Counted from the first letter of the stretch, positions 30,663-39,844 are shown. The stretch is 64,000 nucleotides of DNA from Nitrospirota bacterium (GCA_030645475.1 JAUSMA010000069.1:480551-544550), one strand, 5' to 3'. The notes: a model not told the origin generated them from the sequence alone. Translations and numbers: made by a program.

Positions 30663-30713
30663 CGCTGGCTGAATCCAGCGTACCCACACCTTGCTCCCGA
30701 CTAGTTCGGGGGC
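30663..30713 (+). promoter_or_regulatory. Two-hairpin leader upstream of rpsF
   Basis: The first stem is CGCTGG/CCAGCG (30663-30668 and 30675-30680, 6-nt loop). The second is GCTCCCGA/TCGGGGGC (30693-30700 and 30706-30713, 5-nt loop, one G-U pair). The rpsF Shine-Dalgarno (CAGGAGG) follows 8 nt later. Ribosomal S6 operons are often autoregulated through a leader RNA bound by S6:S18; a match to that motif is not shown. Confidence 0.4.
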
Positions 30714-30735
30714 CTTTGTCCAGGAGGATTGCTGC

Positions 30736-31083
30736 ATGGAGCTCTACGAGTCTCTGTTTATTATTCGTACGTCTCTTACCGACGAAGAGACTGCTGCCCT
30801 CATCGAGAAGATGAAGGCGGTGGCAGAGAAGACCGGTGCGCAGTTTATCAAGTCAGAAAACTGGGGCAAGAAGAAGCTCGCGTACGAAGTGAAGCGTGAA
30901 CGCAAGGGCACGTACGCCTATTTCTACTTCAGGGCGCCCAACATCACGGTCGGTGAATTGGAACGGTCCTACCGGCTGGAAGACCCCATCCTCAAGTTCT
31001 TGACCGTCCATCTCAAAAAAGAACTGGTGCCGCCACGGCCACTCGAGACGTCATCGGAGGAGTTCGCCGGTGGCCGGGTTTAA
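30736..31083 (+). CDS. rpsF: 30S ribosomal protein bS6
   Basis: This 115-residue ribosomal protein binds 16S rRNA together with bS18 on the platform of the small subunit. The N-terminus YESLFIIRTSL and the central WGKKKLAYEVKRERKGTY segment are typical. The ATG at 30736 has CAGGAGGATT upstream; the longer open frame is discarded. The last 14 nt overlap ssb. Confidence 0.95.
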   Translation: MELYESLFIIRTSLTDEETAALIEKMKAVAEKTGAQFIKSENWGKKKLAYEVKRERKGTYAYFYFRAPNITVGELERSYRLEDPILKFLTVHLKKELVPPRPLETSSEEFAGGRV

Positions 31084-31468
31084 TAAAGTCATTCTGATCG
31101 GGAATCTCACGCGGAATCCTGAGTTGCGGTATACGCCGAACGGGACGCCGGTGGCCAGCTTGGGCCTGGCGGTCAGTCGGCGATACAAGCAGGGCGAAGA
31201 ATTAAAAGAGGAAGTCTGCTTTGTCGACATTGTGGTCTTTGGCAAGCAGGCGGAACATTGCGGGCAGTATCTCAGCAAGGGGAGCGGTGTCATCGTCGAC
31301 GGACGACTCCAGCAGCGCCGATGGGAAACGGAAGACGGACAAAAGCGCAGCAAGCACGAGGTCGTGGCCCAAACGGTGACGTTTATGCCGAAACGCCAGG
31401 ATGGCGGTGGCGGGGTTGAGCCACCAGCGCACGATGATGCCGGGTATGAACCCGAAGAGCACGTCTAA
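31070..31468 (+). CDS. ssb: Single-stranded DNA-binding protein
   Basis: This 132-residue SSB has an N-terminal OB fold starting [20 protein letters not shown] and an acidic C-terminal region. The canonical DDIPF tip is missing: the protein ends in EPEEHV, so the usual partner-binding peptide seems altered. The GTG start with GGAGGAG upstream lies inside rpsF. The rpsF-ssb-rpsR order is conserved across many bacteria. Confidence 0.92.
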   Translation: MAGFNKVILIGNLTRNPELRYTPNGTPVASLGLAVSRRYKQGEELKEEVCFVDIVVFGKQAEHCGQYLSKGSGVIVDGRLQQRRWETEDGQKRSKHEVVAQTVTFMPKRQDGGGGVEPPAHDDAGYEPEEHV

Positions 31469-31485
31469 CAAAAAGGGAGACGGTT

Positions 31486-31749
31486 ATGGAGCGTGAACAG
31501 GGTGGAGATCGGGACGGAGGCGGTGGTGGCGGACGGTTTTTTCAGCGTCGCCGGCCTTGTCGGTTTTGTATTGAAAAAGGCGCGATCGATTTCAAAGACG
31601 TCGGGCTGTTGAGAAACTTCCTTACGGAGCGTGGGCGGATCGTTCCGCGGCGTATTTCCGGTAATTGCATGAGGCACCAACGCGAATTGACGGCTGCCGT
31701 CAAGCGGGCTCGGCATATCGCGCTGATCAGTTTTGCGGAAGAGCGATAA
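31486..31749 (+). CDS. rpsR: 30S ribosomal protein bS18
   Basis: This 87-residue protein has the S18 core [32 protein letters not shown] region (residues about 25-57) and the conserved tail [17 protein letters not shown]. The N-terminal 20 residues are Gly-rich and variable. Two Cys residues near the start (CRFC) resemble the zinc-binding form of S18. It sits 17 nt after ssb. Confidence 0.95.
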   Translation: MEREQGGDRDGGGGGGRFFQRRRPCRFCIEKGAIDFKDVGLLRNFLTERGRIVPRRISGNCMRHQRELTAAVKRARHIALISFAEER

Positions 31750-31793
31750 CGTAACGACTGACGTTGGGGATGGGCATGCAGGTAGGGGCCACG

Positions 31794-32384
31794 ATGGATC
31801 TATTAACGCCGCCGCTGGCTAGCATTACAGCAGACGGGCTTTCGCTCGTCGGCGAGGTCACGGCTGAAGAACTCGGCCTGACCGAGGATGATGCCATCGC
31901 TCGTGGTCCGCTCGCGGTGAGCCTGGATCTGACCAACGTCGAAGGGCTCGTTGCGGTAACCGGCGTGCTTGAGGGGACGATCCTCCGCGAATGTGTGCGG
32001 TGTTTGACGCAGTACGAGGATCCTCTGGCTTTTTCGGTGAGGGCGGCGTTCATCCCTGAGCCGAAGTCTCCGCCGCGCCACCCGAAGCGAGTCGATCCTC
32101 GAAAGGCCCGCGAAGAGGTTGTGGCGGCTGAGGAAGAGGAAGACCTGGATGACCAGTATCAATATCAAGGCAATTTTTTAGAATTGGCTCCCATGTTGCG
32201 CGAACATGTCATCCTGGCCGCGCCGATGCAGCCCATCTGCAGCGACGACTGTTTGGGGCTTTGCGCACGATGTGGAAAAAATTTGAATGAGGGGCCCTGT
32301 CAATGTGCCGCGGAACCACCGATCCCGACTTTTCGGGTGGTTCAGGGCACGAAACGCAAGACCGGCGGATCATCGGCATCATAG
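31794..32384 (+). CDS. YceD/DUF177 family 23S rRNA accumulation protein
   Basis: This 196-residue acidic protein of the DUF177 family, needed in other organisms for normal 23S rRNA levels, is nearly always encoded next to rpmF as here. Conserved Cys pairs are present: ECVRC in the middle and CxxxCxLCxxCG with CQC near the C-terminus, suggesting metal binding. The ATG at 31794 has GTAGGGG at good distance; upstream in-frame starts (31764-31776) are less likely. Residues 95-130 are charged and probably flexible. Confidence 0.85.
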   Translation: MDLLTPPLASITADGLSLVGEVTAEELGLTEDDAIARGPLAVSLDLTNVEGLVAVTGVLEGTILRECVRCLTQYEDPLAFSVRAAFIPEPKSPPRHPKRVDPRKAREEVVAAEEEEDLDDQYQYQGNFLELAPMLREHVILAAPMQPICSDDCLGLCARCGKNLNEGPCQCAAEPPIPTFRVVQGTKRKTGGSSAS

Positions 32385-32421
32385 CGTGACCGCCTGCTAT
32401 CGAGAGTGAGAAGGAGTTGCC

Positions 32422-32607
32422 ATGCCAAATCCGAAACATAAACATTCACGGGAACGACGCGACACGCGGCGCACCCAAAAACTGCGCATGACCCCGCCGG
32501 GCATGTCCGTCTGTCCGCAGTGCCATGAGATCAAGCTCCCGCATTACACCTGCTTGAATTGCGGAACCTACAAGGGTAAGGCAGTCATCCAAGTCGAAGA
32601 ATCCTAG
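32422..32607 (+). CDS. rpmF: 50S ribosomal protein bL32
   Basis: This 61-residue basic protein starts PNPKHKHSRERRDTRR. Its zinc-ribbon pairs CPQC and CLNC mark the zinc-containing form of L32. The Shine-Dalgarno GAAGGAG precedes the ATG. The yceD-rpmF-plsX-fab order ties ribosome and lipid synthesis together in many bacteria. Confidence 0.95.
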   Translation: MPNPKHKHSRERRDTRRTQKLRMTPPGMSVCPQCHEIKLPHYTCLNCGTYKGKAVIQVEES

Positions 32608-32616
32608 TCGGCTCTC

Positions 32617-32646
32617 GTTCCACGTACGCAACGGAGTACGTGGAAC
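32617..32646 (+). terminator. Strong hairpin after rpmF
   Basis: GTTCCACGTAC and GTACGTGGAAC make a perfect 11-bp stem around an 8-nt loop, 9 nt after the rpmF stop. No U-tract follows, so it may be a processing or partial termination signal. A second perfect hairpin, CAGCCTGC/GCAGGCTG, lies at 32685-32703. The rest of the 281-nt gap to plsX has no credible gene. Confidence 0.5.
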
Positions 32647-32888
32647 ATCGTCCTCGCTACGGGCTTGCTAGACGTCAGGTTGAGCAGCCTGCTCGGCAGG
32701 CTGTTGGCTGGCCGATGGTTCGCGCCTGCAGGGCACGGGGGCTCTAGGGACTCCATCAGAATGATGTCCGTTTGCCTGTTGCGTCAACCAGTTCACTGCT
32801 CTAAACTCCTGCCGCATGTAGCGTGGTGACGGCTGTTTGTCTCCCGTGACCACCTGACACGTCATCGTTCTATGAGTACTTGGCTTCT

Positions 32889-33914
32889 ATGAAGATTGCG
32901 CTTGATGCCATGGGCGGCGACCATGGACCGGCCCCGGTTATTGAGGGGGCTCTCCAGGCCGCCCAGGAATGTGATGTCGAGATCCTGCTCGTCGGCGATG
33001 AGGCCGTTCTCACGGCTGAATGTCGCCGTCTGGGCTGTACAGATTCCCGCCTGTCTATTCGTCATGCGTCGCAAGTGGTCGAGATGCATGAATCACCGGC
33101 AACCGTAGCCCGTAAGAAGCGGAATTCCTCCATCTGGATCGCGACCGAGTTGGTCAAGAGTGGCGAGGCCAGTGCTGTGGTCAGTCCCGGGAATACCGGC
33201 GCCAGCATGGTAGCCTCGTTTTTTGTACTCGGGCTGACGAAGGGTGTCGAGCGTCCGGCGATCGCAACTTGTCTGCCCACGCTGACTGGCATGGCTATTA
33301 TGTTAGATGTCGGGGCCAATGTGGACTGTAGTGCCCAGCATTTGGCGCAATTCGCCATCATGGGGAATGAATACGGCAAGCATCTGTTCGGGAAGCCTAA
33401 TCCACGTGTCGGGCTGTTGAGCATCGGGGAAGAGGACAGCAAGGGGAATGAAGTGACGAAGGAAGCGTTCAAGCTCCTCAAGGCCAGTCCGCTCAACTTC
33501 ATCGGTAATGTCGAGGGCCGCGATGTATATAGCGGGAGCGCTGACGTCGTGGTCTGTGACGGGTTTATCGGGAATGTCGCGTTGAAGATTTCAGAAGGCG
33601 TGGCCGATACGATTAAGAAGTTGCTGCTCAAGGAAATATCCGGATCCTTCTTCGGCCGCTTAGCCTATCCGTTCATTGCCAAACCGCTGTTGAATTTGAA
33701 GAAGAAAATCGACTATGCCGAATTCGGCGGGGCGCCGCTTCTGGGTGTCAACGGCATTACGATGATTTGCCATGGCCGTTCGTCAGCCAAGGCGATTAAG
33801 AACGCCATCCGTCGGGCAAAGGGATTGGCCGAGAGTCGTGTCGATGCGCTGATTCAACGCGATATTGAAGAGAGCCTCATGCAGCCCAAACCCACCGAGG
33901 ATACGCCGGTATGA
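32889..33914 (+). CDS. plsX: Phosphate acyltransferase PlsX
   Basis: This 341-residue enzyme converts acyl-ACP to acyl-phosphate for phosphatidic acid synthesis. The N-terminus IALDAMGGDHGP is the family signature, and SPGNTGASMV, LDVGANVDC and the C-terminal GAPLLGVNG are present. The ATG at 32889 is taken over the TTG at 32880. No strong Shine-Dalgarno is visible. The stop overlaps the fabH ATG by 4 nt. Confidence 0.95.
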   Translation: MKIALDAMGGDHGPAPVIEGALQAAQECDVEILLVGDEAVLTAECRRLGCTDSRLSIRHASQVVEMHESPATVARKKRNSSIWIATELVKSGEASAVVSPGNTGASMVASFFVLGLTKGVERPAIATCLPTLTGMAIMLDVGANVDCSAQHLAQFAIMGNEYGKHLFGKPNPRVGLLSIGEEDSKGNEVTKEAFKLLKASPLNFIGNVEGRDVYSGSADVVVCDGFIGNVALKISEGVADTIKKLLLKEISGSFFGRLAYPFIAKPLLNLKKKIDYAEFGGAPLLGVNGITMICHGRSSAKAIKNAIRRAKGLAESRVDALIQRDIEESLMQPKPTEDTPV

Positions 33915-34885
33915 GGGCCCGCATTGCAGGGACCGGATCGTATGTGCCAGCCAAGGTGCTGACCAATGTCGATCTCGAACGGATGGTGGCCACCTCAGAC
34001 GACTGGATTGTCGAACGGACGGGCATTCGCGAGCGACATGTGGCCGGTCCCGGTGAGGCCTGCTCTGATCTGGCGGTGAAAGCGGCGGAACGGGCGTTGG
34101 CCGCCGCGGGAGTGTGTGCGGCCGATCTCGATATGATCCTATTGGCTACCTGCACCGGTGACTATCCCCTTCCTGCGACCGCCTGTCTGATTCAACATCG
34201 GCTGGGGGCCACGCGTGCGGCGGCCTGCGATCTGTCGGCCGCTTGTTGCGGCTTTGTCTATGCGTTATCGGTGGCGGATGCCTATGTGAAGTCCGGCATG
34301 CGCCATGTGTTGATCATCGGGTCGGAAGTGATGTCGGCTATTACCGACTGGACCGATCGCAATACCTGTATCCTATTCGGCGATGGGGCTGGAGCGGCTG
34401 TCATCAGCGCCAGTGAGAGCGACCGTGGGATCCTCTCCACGCATCTTCGTTCCGATGGCAGTCTCTGCGATTTGATTGCCGTGCCGGGTGGCGGGTCACG
34501 TCTGCCGCCTTCTGAAGCGGTCGTGGCGGAACGGATGCAGTACATCAAGATGAAGGGGAACGAGACGTTTAAGGTGGCGGTTCGAACCTTGGAAGAAGTC
34601 GCGCGTGAGACTTTGGCCGCGAATAATCTCCAAGTGGAAGATCTCGACCTCTATGTCCCGCATCAGGCCAATATACGAATTCTGAAGGCCGTGGCCAGTC
34701 GTCTCGGGCTTCCGCCTGAAAAAGTGATGCTGAACCTCGATCGGTATGGAAATACCTCAGCCGCTTCGATTCCCATCGCCATGGATGAAGCGGTGCGCCA
34801 GGGGCGAATCAAAGAGGGAAGTCTTGTGATGTTAGGGGCTTTCGGGGCCGGGCTCACCTGGGCATCGGCACTCATTCGATGGTAG
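33911..34885 (+). CDS. fabH: 3-oxoacyl-ACP synthase III (FabH)
   Basis: This 324-residue thiolase-fold enzyme condenses acetyl-CoA with malonyl-ACP to start fatty acid synthesis. The catalytic triad is readable: Cys in LSAACCGFVYAL, His in VPHQANIRI and Asn in YGNTSAAS. Length is normal. It overlaps plsX, and a 211-nt gap with a possible promoter separates it from fabD. Confidence 0.95.
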   Translation: MRARIAGTGSYVPAKVLTNVDLERMVATSDDWIVERTGIRERHVAGPGEACSDLAVKAAERALAAAGVCAADLDMILLATCTGDYPLPATACLIQHRLGATRAAACDLSAACCGFVYALSVADAYVKSGMRHVLIIGSEVMSAITDWTDRNTCILFGDGAGAAVISASESDRGILSTHLRSDGSLCDLIAVPGGGSRLPPSEAVVAERMQYIKMKGNETFKVAVRTLEEVARETLAANNLQVEDLDLYVPHQANIRILKAVASRLGLPPEKVMLNLDRYGNTSAASIPIAMDEAVRQGRIKEGSLVMLGAFGAGLTWASALIRW

Positions 34886-34975
34886 CAGAAGAGGCGATCA
34901 GCCAGCAGCGTTCAGCTCAGAGGAATCGCCGATTGCCGACGGCGATGCACTGACGGATTCGAAGAACTTTTCCCG

Positions 34976-35006
34976 TTGACATTCAAGGGAAATTCGACGA
35001 TATCTA
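34976..35006 (+). promoter_or_regulatory. Possible promoter upstream of fabD
   Basis: TTGACA (34976-34981) is followed by GATATC (17-nt spacing) or TATCTA (19-nt spacing). Both -10 choices are imperfect. The gap 34886-35096 has no other convincing feature apart from an ATCGCCG/CGGCGAT inverted repeat near its start. Confidence 0.35.
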
Positions 35007-35096
35007 GCTCACGGAGAGGGTGCAGTGCGCTTGCTCCAGCGTCGATGATGATCATGATGAACGTAACCGGTAACTCTGTGCCATCACGCCAGTAGC

Positions 35097-36056
35097 ATGA
35101 CGATTCTCCAATCAATACGTGCATCCAGTATCGGGTTGGTGTTCCCGGGGCAGGGGTCCCAGTCTGTCGGGATGGGGAAGGCGTTGGCCGAGGCCTATCC
35201 GGACGTTAGAGACCTCTATGATGAGGCCTCATCGGTGCTGGGATACGATATTGCCGCATTATGTTTTGAGGGACCATCCGAACGATTGAATCTCACGGAA
35301 TATACTCAGCCGGCTTTATTCGTGAGCAGCATGGCTGCATTTCATGTGTGTAAGTCATTGGATCTCGCGCCGATCGCAGTGGCCGGACATAGCTTGGGTG
35401 AATACTCGGCTCTTGTCGCCGCCGGGGGAATGACCTATCGTGAGGCGGTGGGGATCGTGCAGAAGCGAGGTCGGTATATGGCCGAAGCCGTGCCGTCAGG
35501 GACAGGGCTCGTCGCTGCATTGCTCGGTCTCGCCGCAGACGTAGTGAAAGAGGTCTGTCGGGAAGCTTCCGCTGCCGGCGTTGTGGCTGCGGCGAATTTC
35601 AATTCGCCTGGTCAGGTGGTCATTGCCGGAGAAAAGGCCGCGGTGGAGCGGGCGATTGAATTGGCAAAGGCCAAGGGCTGTAAGAAGGCGATACCCCTTC
35701 CTGTCAGTGTGCCGGTGCATACGCCTCTGATGCAGGCAGCGGCTGATCGGCTCGCTGGAGAGCTTGCGGCAATCAGATGGTCCGATCTCAAGGTGCCGTT
35801 GATCAATAACGCGGAAGCCAGGCCGATCACCAAAGCCGCTGATATTCAGGCTTCATTGGTACGACAACTTCCGTCGTCAGTGCTCTGGGAAGATTCGGTG
35901 AAGGCGATGGCCGCGATGGGCGTGACGACGTTCGTCGAGGTTGGGCCTGGAACGGTGTTAAGTGGCTTGATTAAACGAATTGTGCCTGACGCAGTGACCT
36001 TGAACGTCAATGATCCTAAGTCGTTCGAGGCGACCCGCACGGCGTTCAGTGCATAA
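35097..36056 (+). CDS. fabD: Malonyl-CoA:ACP transacylase
   Basis: This 319-residue enzyme loads malonyl groups onto ACP. It has the N-terminal FPGQGSQSVGMG motif, the nucleophile elbow GHSLGEYSAL and the catalytic-His strand VPVHTPLM. The ATG at 35097 has no good Shine-Dalgarno; the family usually begins about 10 residues before FPGQGS, so a slightly later start is possible. It is followed 21 nt later by fabG. Confidence 0.94.
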   Translation: MTILQSIRASSIGLVFPGQGSQSVGMGKALAEAYPDVRDLYDEASSVLGYDIAALCFEGPSERLNLTEYTQPALFVSSMAAFHVCKSLDLAPIAVAGHSLGEYSALVAAGGMTYREAVGIVQKRGRYMAEAVPSGTGLVAALLGLAADVVKEVCREASAAGVVAAANFNSPGQVVIAGEKAAVERAIELAKAKGCKKAIPLPVSVPVHTPLMQAAADRLAGELAAIRWSDLKVPLINNAEARPITKAADIQASLVRQLPSSVLWEDSVKAMAAMGVTTFVEVGPGTVLSGLIKRIVPDAVTLNVNDPKSFEATRTAFSA

Positions 36057-36077
36057 AGGAATGTGAGGAGCGAGCGG

Positions 36078-36821
36078 ATGTCACTTCAAGGTAAAGTTGC
36101 GATTGTCACAGGGGCGGCGCAAGGAATCGGCCGGGCGATCGCAGAAGCATTGGCGCAAGCCGGGGCCGATATTGTGGTGGCCGACCTCGACCCGAGCCGG
36201 TCGAAAGATACGGTGGCGGCGGTGGAGCAGTTGGGGCGCAAGGCGCTGAACGTCAAAGTCAACGTGGCGGACGGCACCGACACCAAAGCCATGGTCGACC
36301 AGGTGATCAAGGAATGGGGGAAGGTCGACATTCTGGTCAACAATGCCGGGATCACGCGTGACGGCTTGTTGTTGCGGATGAAGGAAGAAGACTGGAACCT
36401 GGTGCTGCAAGTCAATTTGACCGGGACGTTCAATTGTATCAAGGCGGTCTTGCTCCCGATGACCAAGCAGCGGTATGGTCGTATCGTCAACATTGCGTCG
36501 ATCGTCGGCGTGATGGGGAATGTGGGCCAGGCCAATTACGCGGCATCGAAGGCGGCGGTGATCGGGTTGACGAAGACGGTCGCGCGGGAATATGCGAGCC
36601 GAGCCGTGACGGTCAACGCCGTCGCGCCGGGATTTATCGACACCGCCATGACGCAGGGATTATCGACCGAGGTGAAAGATACCCTCCAAAAGCAAATCCC
36701 GTTGGGACGATTGGGTACGCCGGCCGATATTGCGGCGGCGGTGCGTTTTCTCGTATCGGACGAGGCCGCGTATATCACGGGGCATGTGTTGCATGTGAAC
36801 GGGGGAATGTTGATGCCCTGA
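36078..36821 (+). CDS. fabG: 3-oxoacyl-ACP reductase FabG
   Basis: This 247-residue short-chain dehydrogenase reduces beta-ketoacyl-ACP with NADPH. The cofactor loop TGAAQGIGRA, the NNAG motif, catalytic Ser in NIASIVG and YAASK with the Tyr-Lys pair are in place. I chose the ATG at 36078 after GAGGAGCGAG, since the family starts right before LQGKVAIVTG. It is flanked by fabD and acpP. Confidence 0.95.
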   Translation: MSLQGKVAIVTGAAQGIGRAIAEALAQAGADIVVADLDPSRSKDTVAAVEQLGRKALNVKVNVADGTDTKAMVDQVIKEWGKVDILVNNAGITRDGLLLRMKEEDWNLVLQVNLTGTFNCIKAVLLPMTKQRYGRIVNIASIVGVMGNVGQANYAASKAAVIGLTKTVAREYASRAVTVNAVAPGFIDTAMTQGLSTEVKDTLQKQIPLGRLGTPADIAAAVRFLVSDEAAYITGHVLHVNGGMLMP

Positions 36822-36847
36822 CGATGTGTGGTCAGAGTATTGTAAGA

Positions 36848-36871
36848 TGCTGCGGCGACAGATTCGCAGCA
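36848..36871 (+). promoter_or_regulatory. Hairpin upstream of acpP
   Basis: TGCTGCG and CGCAGCA pair around a 10-nt loop and end 4 nt before the AAGGAGG of acpP. ACP is needed in far higher amounts than its neighbours, and intercistronic hairpins can stabilise the downstream mRNA; this role is inferred. Confidence 0.35.
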
Positions 36872-36887
36872 AGAAGGAGGATCTACG

Positions 36888-37145
36888 ATGGGGAAGGAGG
36901 CAGGGAAATCAATGGGTACTGTAGAAGAACGGGTCAAGAAAATTATCGGCGAGCAGCTTGGAGTCGAGGAGGATGAGGTGACGCTTGAGGCCAGCTTCGT
37001 GGAAGACCTTGGTGCCGACTCGCTCGATACCGTTGAGCTGGTGATGGCTCTTGAAGAAGAATTCGGGATCGAGATCCCCGACGAAGACGCAGAAAAGATT
37101 CTGACGGTTGGGAAAGCCTTGGACTACATCAAGGACAAGGCCTAA
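36888..37145 (+). CDS. acpP: Acyl carrier protein
   Basis: This acidic 85-residue four-helix protein has the 4'-phosphopantetheine attachment Ser45 in the motif [10 protein letters not shown]. The ATG at 36888 has a strong AAGGAGG 7 nt upstream. A second in-frame ATG at 36912 (77 residues) also has a GGAGG upstream and matches the usual ACP start, so two starts may be used. It lies between fabG and fabF. Confidence 0.96.
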   Translation: MGKEAGKSMGTVEERVKKIIGEQLGVEEDEVTLEASFVEDLGADSLDTVELVMALEEEFGIEIPDEDAEKILTVGKALDYIKDKA

Positions 37146-37160
37146 GGGACGCAGGACGTT

Positions 37161-38411
37161 ATGACTGTTCGTTCAAGCAGGCGGATTGTCGTGACCGGCT
37201 TGGGGCTTATCACGCCTCTGGGGACCGGTGTCGACAAAACCTGGAAGGCGATTTGTGCTGGTGAATCCGGCATAGGCCGGATCACCAAATTCGATCCCGC
37301 AGCGTACGATGCCCAGATTGCCGGAGAAGTAAAGGATTTCGATCCCGCTCAGTTCATCGAGAAGAAAGAAATCAAAAAGATGGATGCGTTCATCCATTAT
37401 GCCGTGGGCGCTGCCCAGCTGGCGGTGGATGATGCATCGTTCACCGTGGCGCCGGAAGAGGCCACGCGAGTCGGAGTCTATATCGGATCGGGCATCGGGG
37501 GGCTAGGATCGATCGAGCATTACCACAAGATTTTGCAGGAAAAAGGTCCCGGGCGGGTCTCGCCATTTTTCATTCCGATGACCATCATCAACCTGGCATC
37601 GGGACAGGTGGCGATCAGACTGGGCGCCAAGGGGCCGAACTCTTGTGCCGTGACGGCCTGTGCGACGGGCAATCATTGTATCGGCGACGCATTTCGACTG
37701 ATTCAAGCCGGTGATGCCGATGTCATGATCGCCGGCGGGGCGGAAGCCGCCATTACTCCGTTGGGAGTCGCGGGGTTTGCGGCGTCGAAAGCCTTGTCCT
37801 TTCGCAACGATGACCCGACGAAAGCGAGCCGACCATTCGACAAAGATCGCGACGGGTTCGTGCTCGGCGAAGGCGCCGGAGTCGTGGTCTTGGAGGAACT
37901 GGAGCATGCGCGCCGGCGTGGGGTTCGGATCTATGCCGAAGTCATCGGTTATGCCATGAACAGCGACGCCTACCATATTACCGCTCCGTCCGAAGAGGGA
38001 GAAGGCGCGGTTCGCTGTATGGAGCTGGCGCTCAAGGATGCCGGTATCGGCAAGGACCAGGTCGGGTATATCAACGCACATGGGACGTCGACGATGGCGG
38101 ATGCCATTGAGACCAAGGCCATCAAGCAGGTATTCGGTGAACGGGCCTATCAGATTCCGGTGAGTTCGACCAAGTCGATGACCGGCCATTTACTCGGGGC
38201 CGCCGGTGGCATTGAAGCGGTATTCAGCGTGTTGGCGCTTCACCACGGGATCCTGCCTCCGACGATCAACCTGGATCATCCGGATCCTGCATGCGATCTG
38301 GACTACATTCCTCACAAGGCCAGACCGGCTGCCGTGACAGTCGCGCTGTCGAATTCGTTTGGATTCGGCGGGGTCAACGCCTGTCTGCTCTTTAAAAAGC
38401 CGGACGCCTAA
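37161..38411 (+). CDS. fabF: 3-oxoacyl-ACP synthase II (FabF)
   Basis: This 416-residue condensing enzyme elongates acyl-ACP. The active-site Cys is in VTACATGNH, with the two His residues in NAHGTSTM and SMTGHLLGA. The N-terminal [15 protein letters not shown] is typical. It begins 15 nt after acpP and is followed by rnc 31 nt later. Confidence 0.96.
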   Translation: MTVRSSRRIVVTGLGLITPLGTGVDKTWKAICAGESGIGRITKFDPAAYDAQIAGEVKDFDPAQFIEKKEIKKMDAFIHYAVGAAQLAVDDASFTVAPEEATRVGVYIGSGIGGLGSIEHYHKILQEKGPGRVSPFFIPMTIINLASGQVAIRLGAKGPNSCAVTACATGNHCIGDAFRLIQAGDADVMIAGGAEAAITPLGVAGFAASKALSFRNDDPTKASRPFDKDRDGFVLGEGAGVVVLEELEHARRRGVRIYAEVIGYAMNSDAYHITAPSEEGEGAVRCMELALKDAGIGKDQVGYINAHGTSTMADAIETKAIKQVFGERAYQIPVSSTKSMTGHLLGAAGGIEAVFSVLALHHGILPPTINLDHPDPACDLDYIPHKARPAAVTVALSNSFGFGGVNACLLFKKPDA

Positions 38412-38442
38412 CAGGTCTGTGCGAGGGGATCTACTCGCCACT

Positions 38443-39150
38443 ATGACGTCGGCTTCTTCCATCGACTCGCTCCAATCCTCCTTAGGTTATCGATTCAAGG
38501 CCTTTGCCTTGCTCGAGGAAGCCTTGACACATTCTTCTCTCGTCAACGAACAGAAATCGGTTTCGCCTCAGCATAACGAGCGGCTCGAATTTCTCGGCGA
38601 CGCCGTGCTGTCGCTGGTAATGAGTGAGTATCTCGCGTCCGCATTACCGCAGTCTTCAGAGGGAGCCCTCTCGAAGTTGAAAGCACAATTGGTGAGTGAA
38701 GCTTCGCTTGCGGCTGTGGCTCGACGGTTGAGCCTGGGTGAGCATCTGAAGCTGGGCCGCGGGGAAGACCGTTCGAAAGGCCGGGAGAAAGACTCGCTGT
38801 TGGCCGATGCGCTGGAGGCGGTGCTGGCCGCTGTTCATCTTGACGGAGGGTTCGACGCAAGCCGCACGGTGACGCGCCATATTTTCGCAGAGGAGCTTGT
38901 GAATGTTGCTGCGCAGCAGGAACAGCCTGGAGCCGGCGACTACAAGACGCAGTTTCAGGAATGGTGCCAAAAGCGGTATGACACCTTGCCCCGCTATGCG
39001 ACCGTTCGAGAATCAGGTCCCGATCATCAGAAGTTATTCGAGGTAGAATTGTCCATCCAAGGCGAGGTCGTGGGCATGGGGTCAGGACGAAGCAAAAAAG
39101 AAGCAGAGCAACAGGCGGCGAAGCAGGCCCTCGAACAGGTAGGGCGCTAA
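38443..39150 (+). CDS. rnc: Ribonuclease III
   Basis: This 235-residue double-strand RNA endonuclease processes rRNA precursors. The RNase III signature ERLEFLGDAVLSL carries the acidic metal ligands; the second acidic cluster is in LADALEAVLAAVHLDGG. The C-terminal double-strand RNA-binding domain (about 165-235) ends SKKEAEQQAAKQAL. The ATG at 38443 fits family length better than upstream in-frame codons. Confidence 0.95.
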   Translation: MTSASSIDSLQSSLGYRFKAFALLEEALTHSSLVNEQKSVSPQHNERLEFLGDAVLSLVMSEYLASALPQSSEGALSKLKAQLVSEASLAAVARRLSLGEHLKLGRGEDRSKGREKDSLLADALEAVLAAVHLDGGFDASRTVTRHIFAEELVNVAAQQEQPGAGDYKTQFQEWCQKRYDTLPRYATVRESGPDHQKLFEVELSIQGEVVGMGSGRSKKEAEQQAAKQALEQVGR

Positions 39151-39215
39151 TTCTGTCAGTAGGGTTAGGGTAACGGGGATTCACCACGAGACCAGTTCTC
39201 ATTTCAGGGAGGCAG

Positions 39216-39824
39216 ATGATGCAGCGACGAGTGATGGTAGGACGTATGGCGATGATGCTGGTGTTGGGCGTAAGTCTGTTTTGGGCAATGGGCACAGTCT
39301 CCGCGGCCGATAAGGTTCCGGCAGTGAAAGCGGAAGGGGCAAAAGGTCCACGAGCGATTATTGCCACGAGGTTTGGCGAAATCGAGGTCACGTTTTTCCC
39401 AGACAAGGCCCCTGAACATGTCAAAAACTTTATTTCGTTGGCGAAATCTGGATTCTACAACGGGACCATCTTTCATCGGGTGATTCCCGGGTTCATGATC
39501 CAGGGCGGTGATCCCAACACCAAAGATCTGAACAAGCCGGAGACCTATGGCCAGGGGGGGCCGAGTCATCGGCTGAAAGCGGAATTTAATGAGATTCCTC
39601 ACCGGCGAGGGATTCTCTCCATGGCTCGTACGAGCGATCCCAATAGCGCCGGGTCACAGTTCTATATTGTCGTGAAGGATTCGAATTTTCTCGATGGGCA
39701 GTACACGGTGTTTGGCGAAGTGGTGAGGGGGATGGAGGTGGCGGATAAGATTGTCAGCACACCGAGGAACAACCGTGACCTTCCGAATGAGCGTGTGGAA
39801 ATAACGGTTACGGTGGTCGAGTAG
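39216..39824 (+). CDS. Secreted cyclophilin-type peptidyl-prolyl isomerase
   Basis: This 202-residue protein has a signal peptide (about residues 1-30, cleavage near VSAADK), so a periplasmic location is expected. The cyclophilin core shows the catalytic Arg in FHRVIPGFMIQGGDP, the Gln in GSQFYIV and FGEVV. It catalyses cis-trans isomerisation of prolyl bonds during folding of exported proteins. The next gene is a paralogue with the same core, so this is a tandem duplication. Confidence 0.92.
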   Translation: MMQRRVMVGRMAMMLVLGVSLFWAMGTVSAADKVPAVKAEGAKGPRAIIATRFGEIEVTFFPDKAPEHVKNFISLAKSGFYNGTIFHRVIPGFMIQGGDPNTKDLNKPETYGQGGPSHRLKAEFNEIPHRRGILSMARTSDPNSAGSQFYIVVKDSNFLDGQYTVFGEVVRGMEVADKIVSTPRNNRDLPNERVEITVTVVE

Positions 39825-39844
39825 CGATAAGGGGGAGAGAAACC

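Noticed and set aside
32668..32865. A 65-codon minus-strand ORF in the rpmF-plsX gap.
   Set aside because: No Shine-Dalgarno, low complexity and overlap with a hairpin; not supported as a gene.
34912..35124. A 70-codon minus-strand ORF before fabD with a YWRDGTELPV segment that recalls PAS domains.
   Set aside because: The similarity is short, it overlaps the fabD start and has no ribosome binding site; at most a gene remnant.
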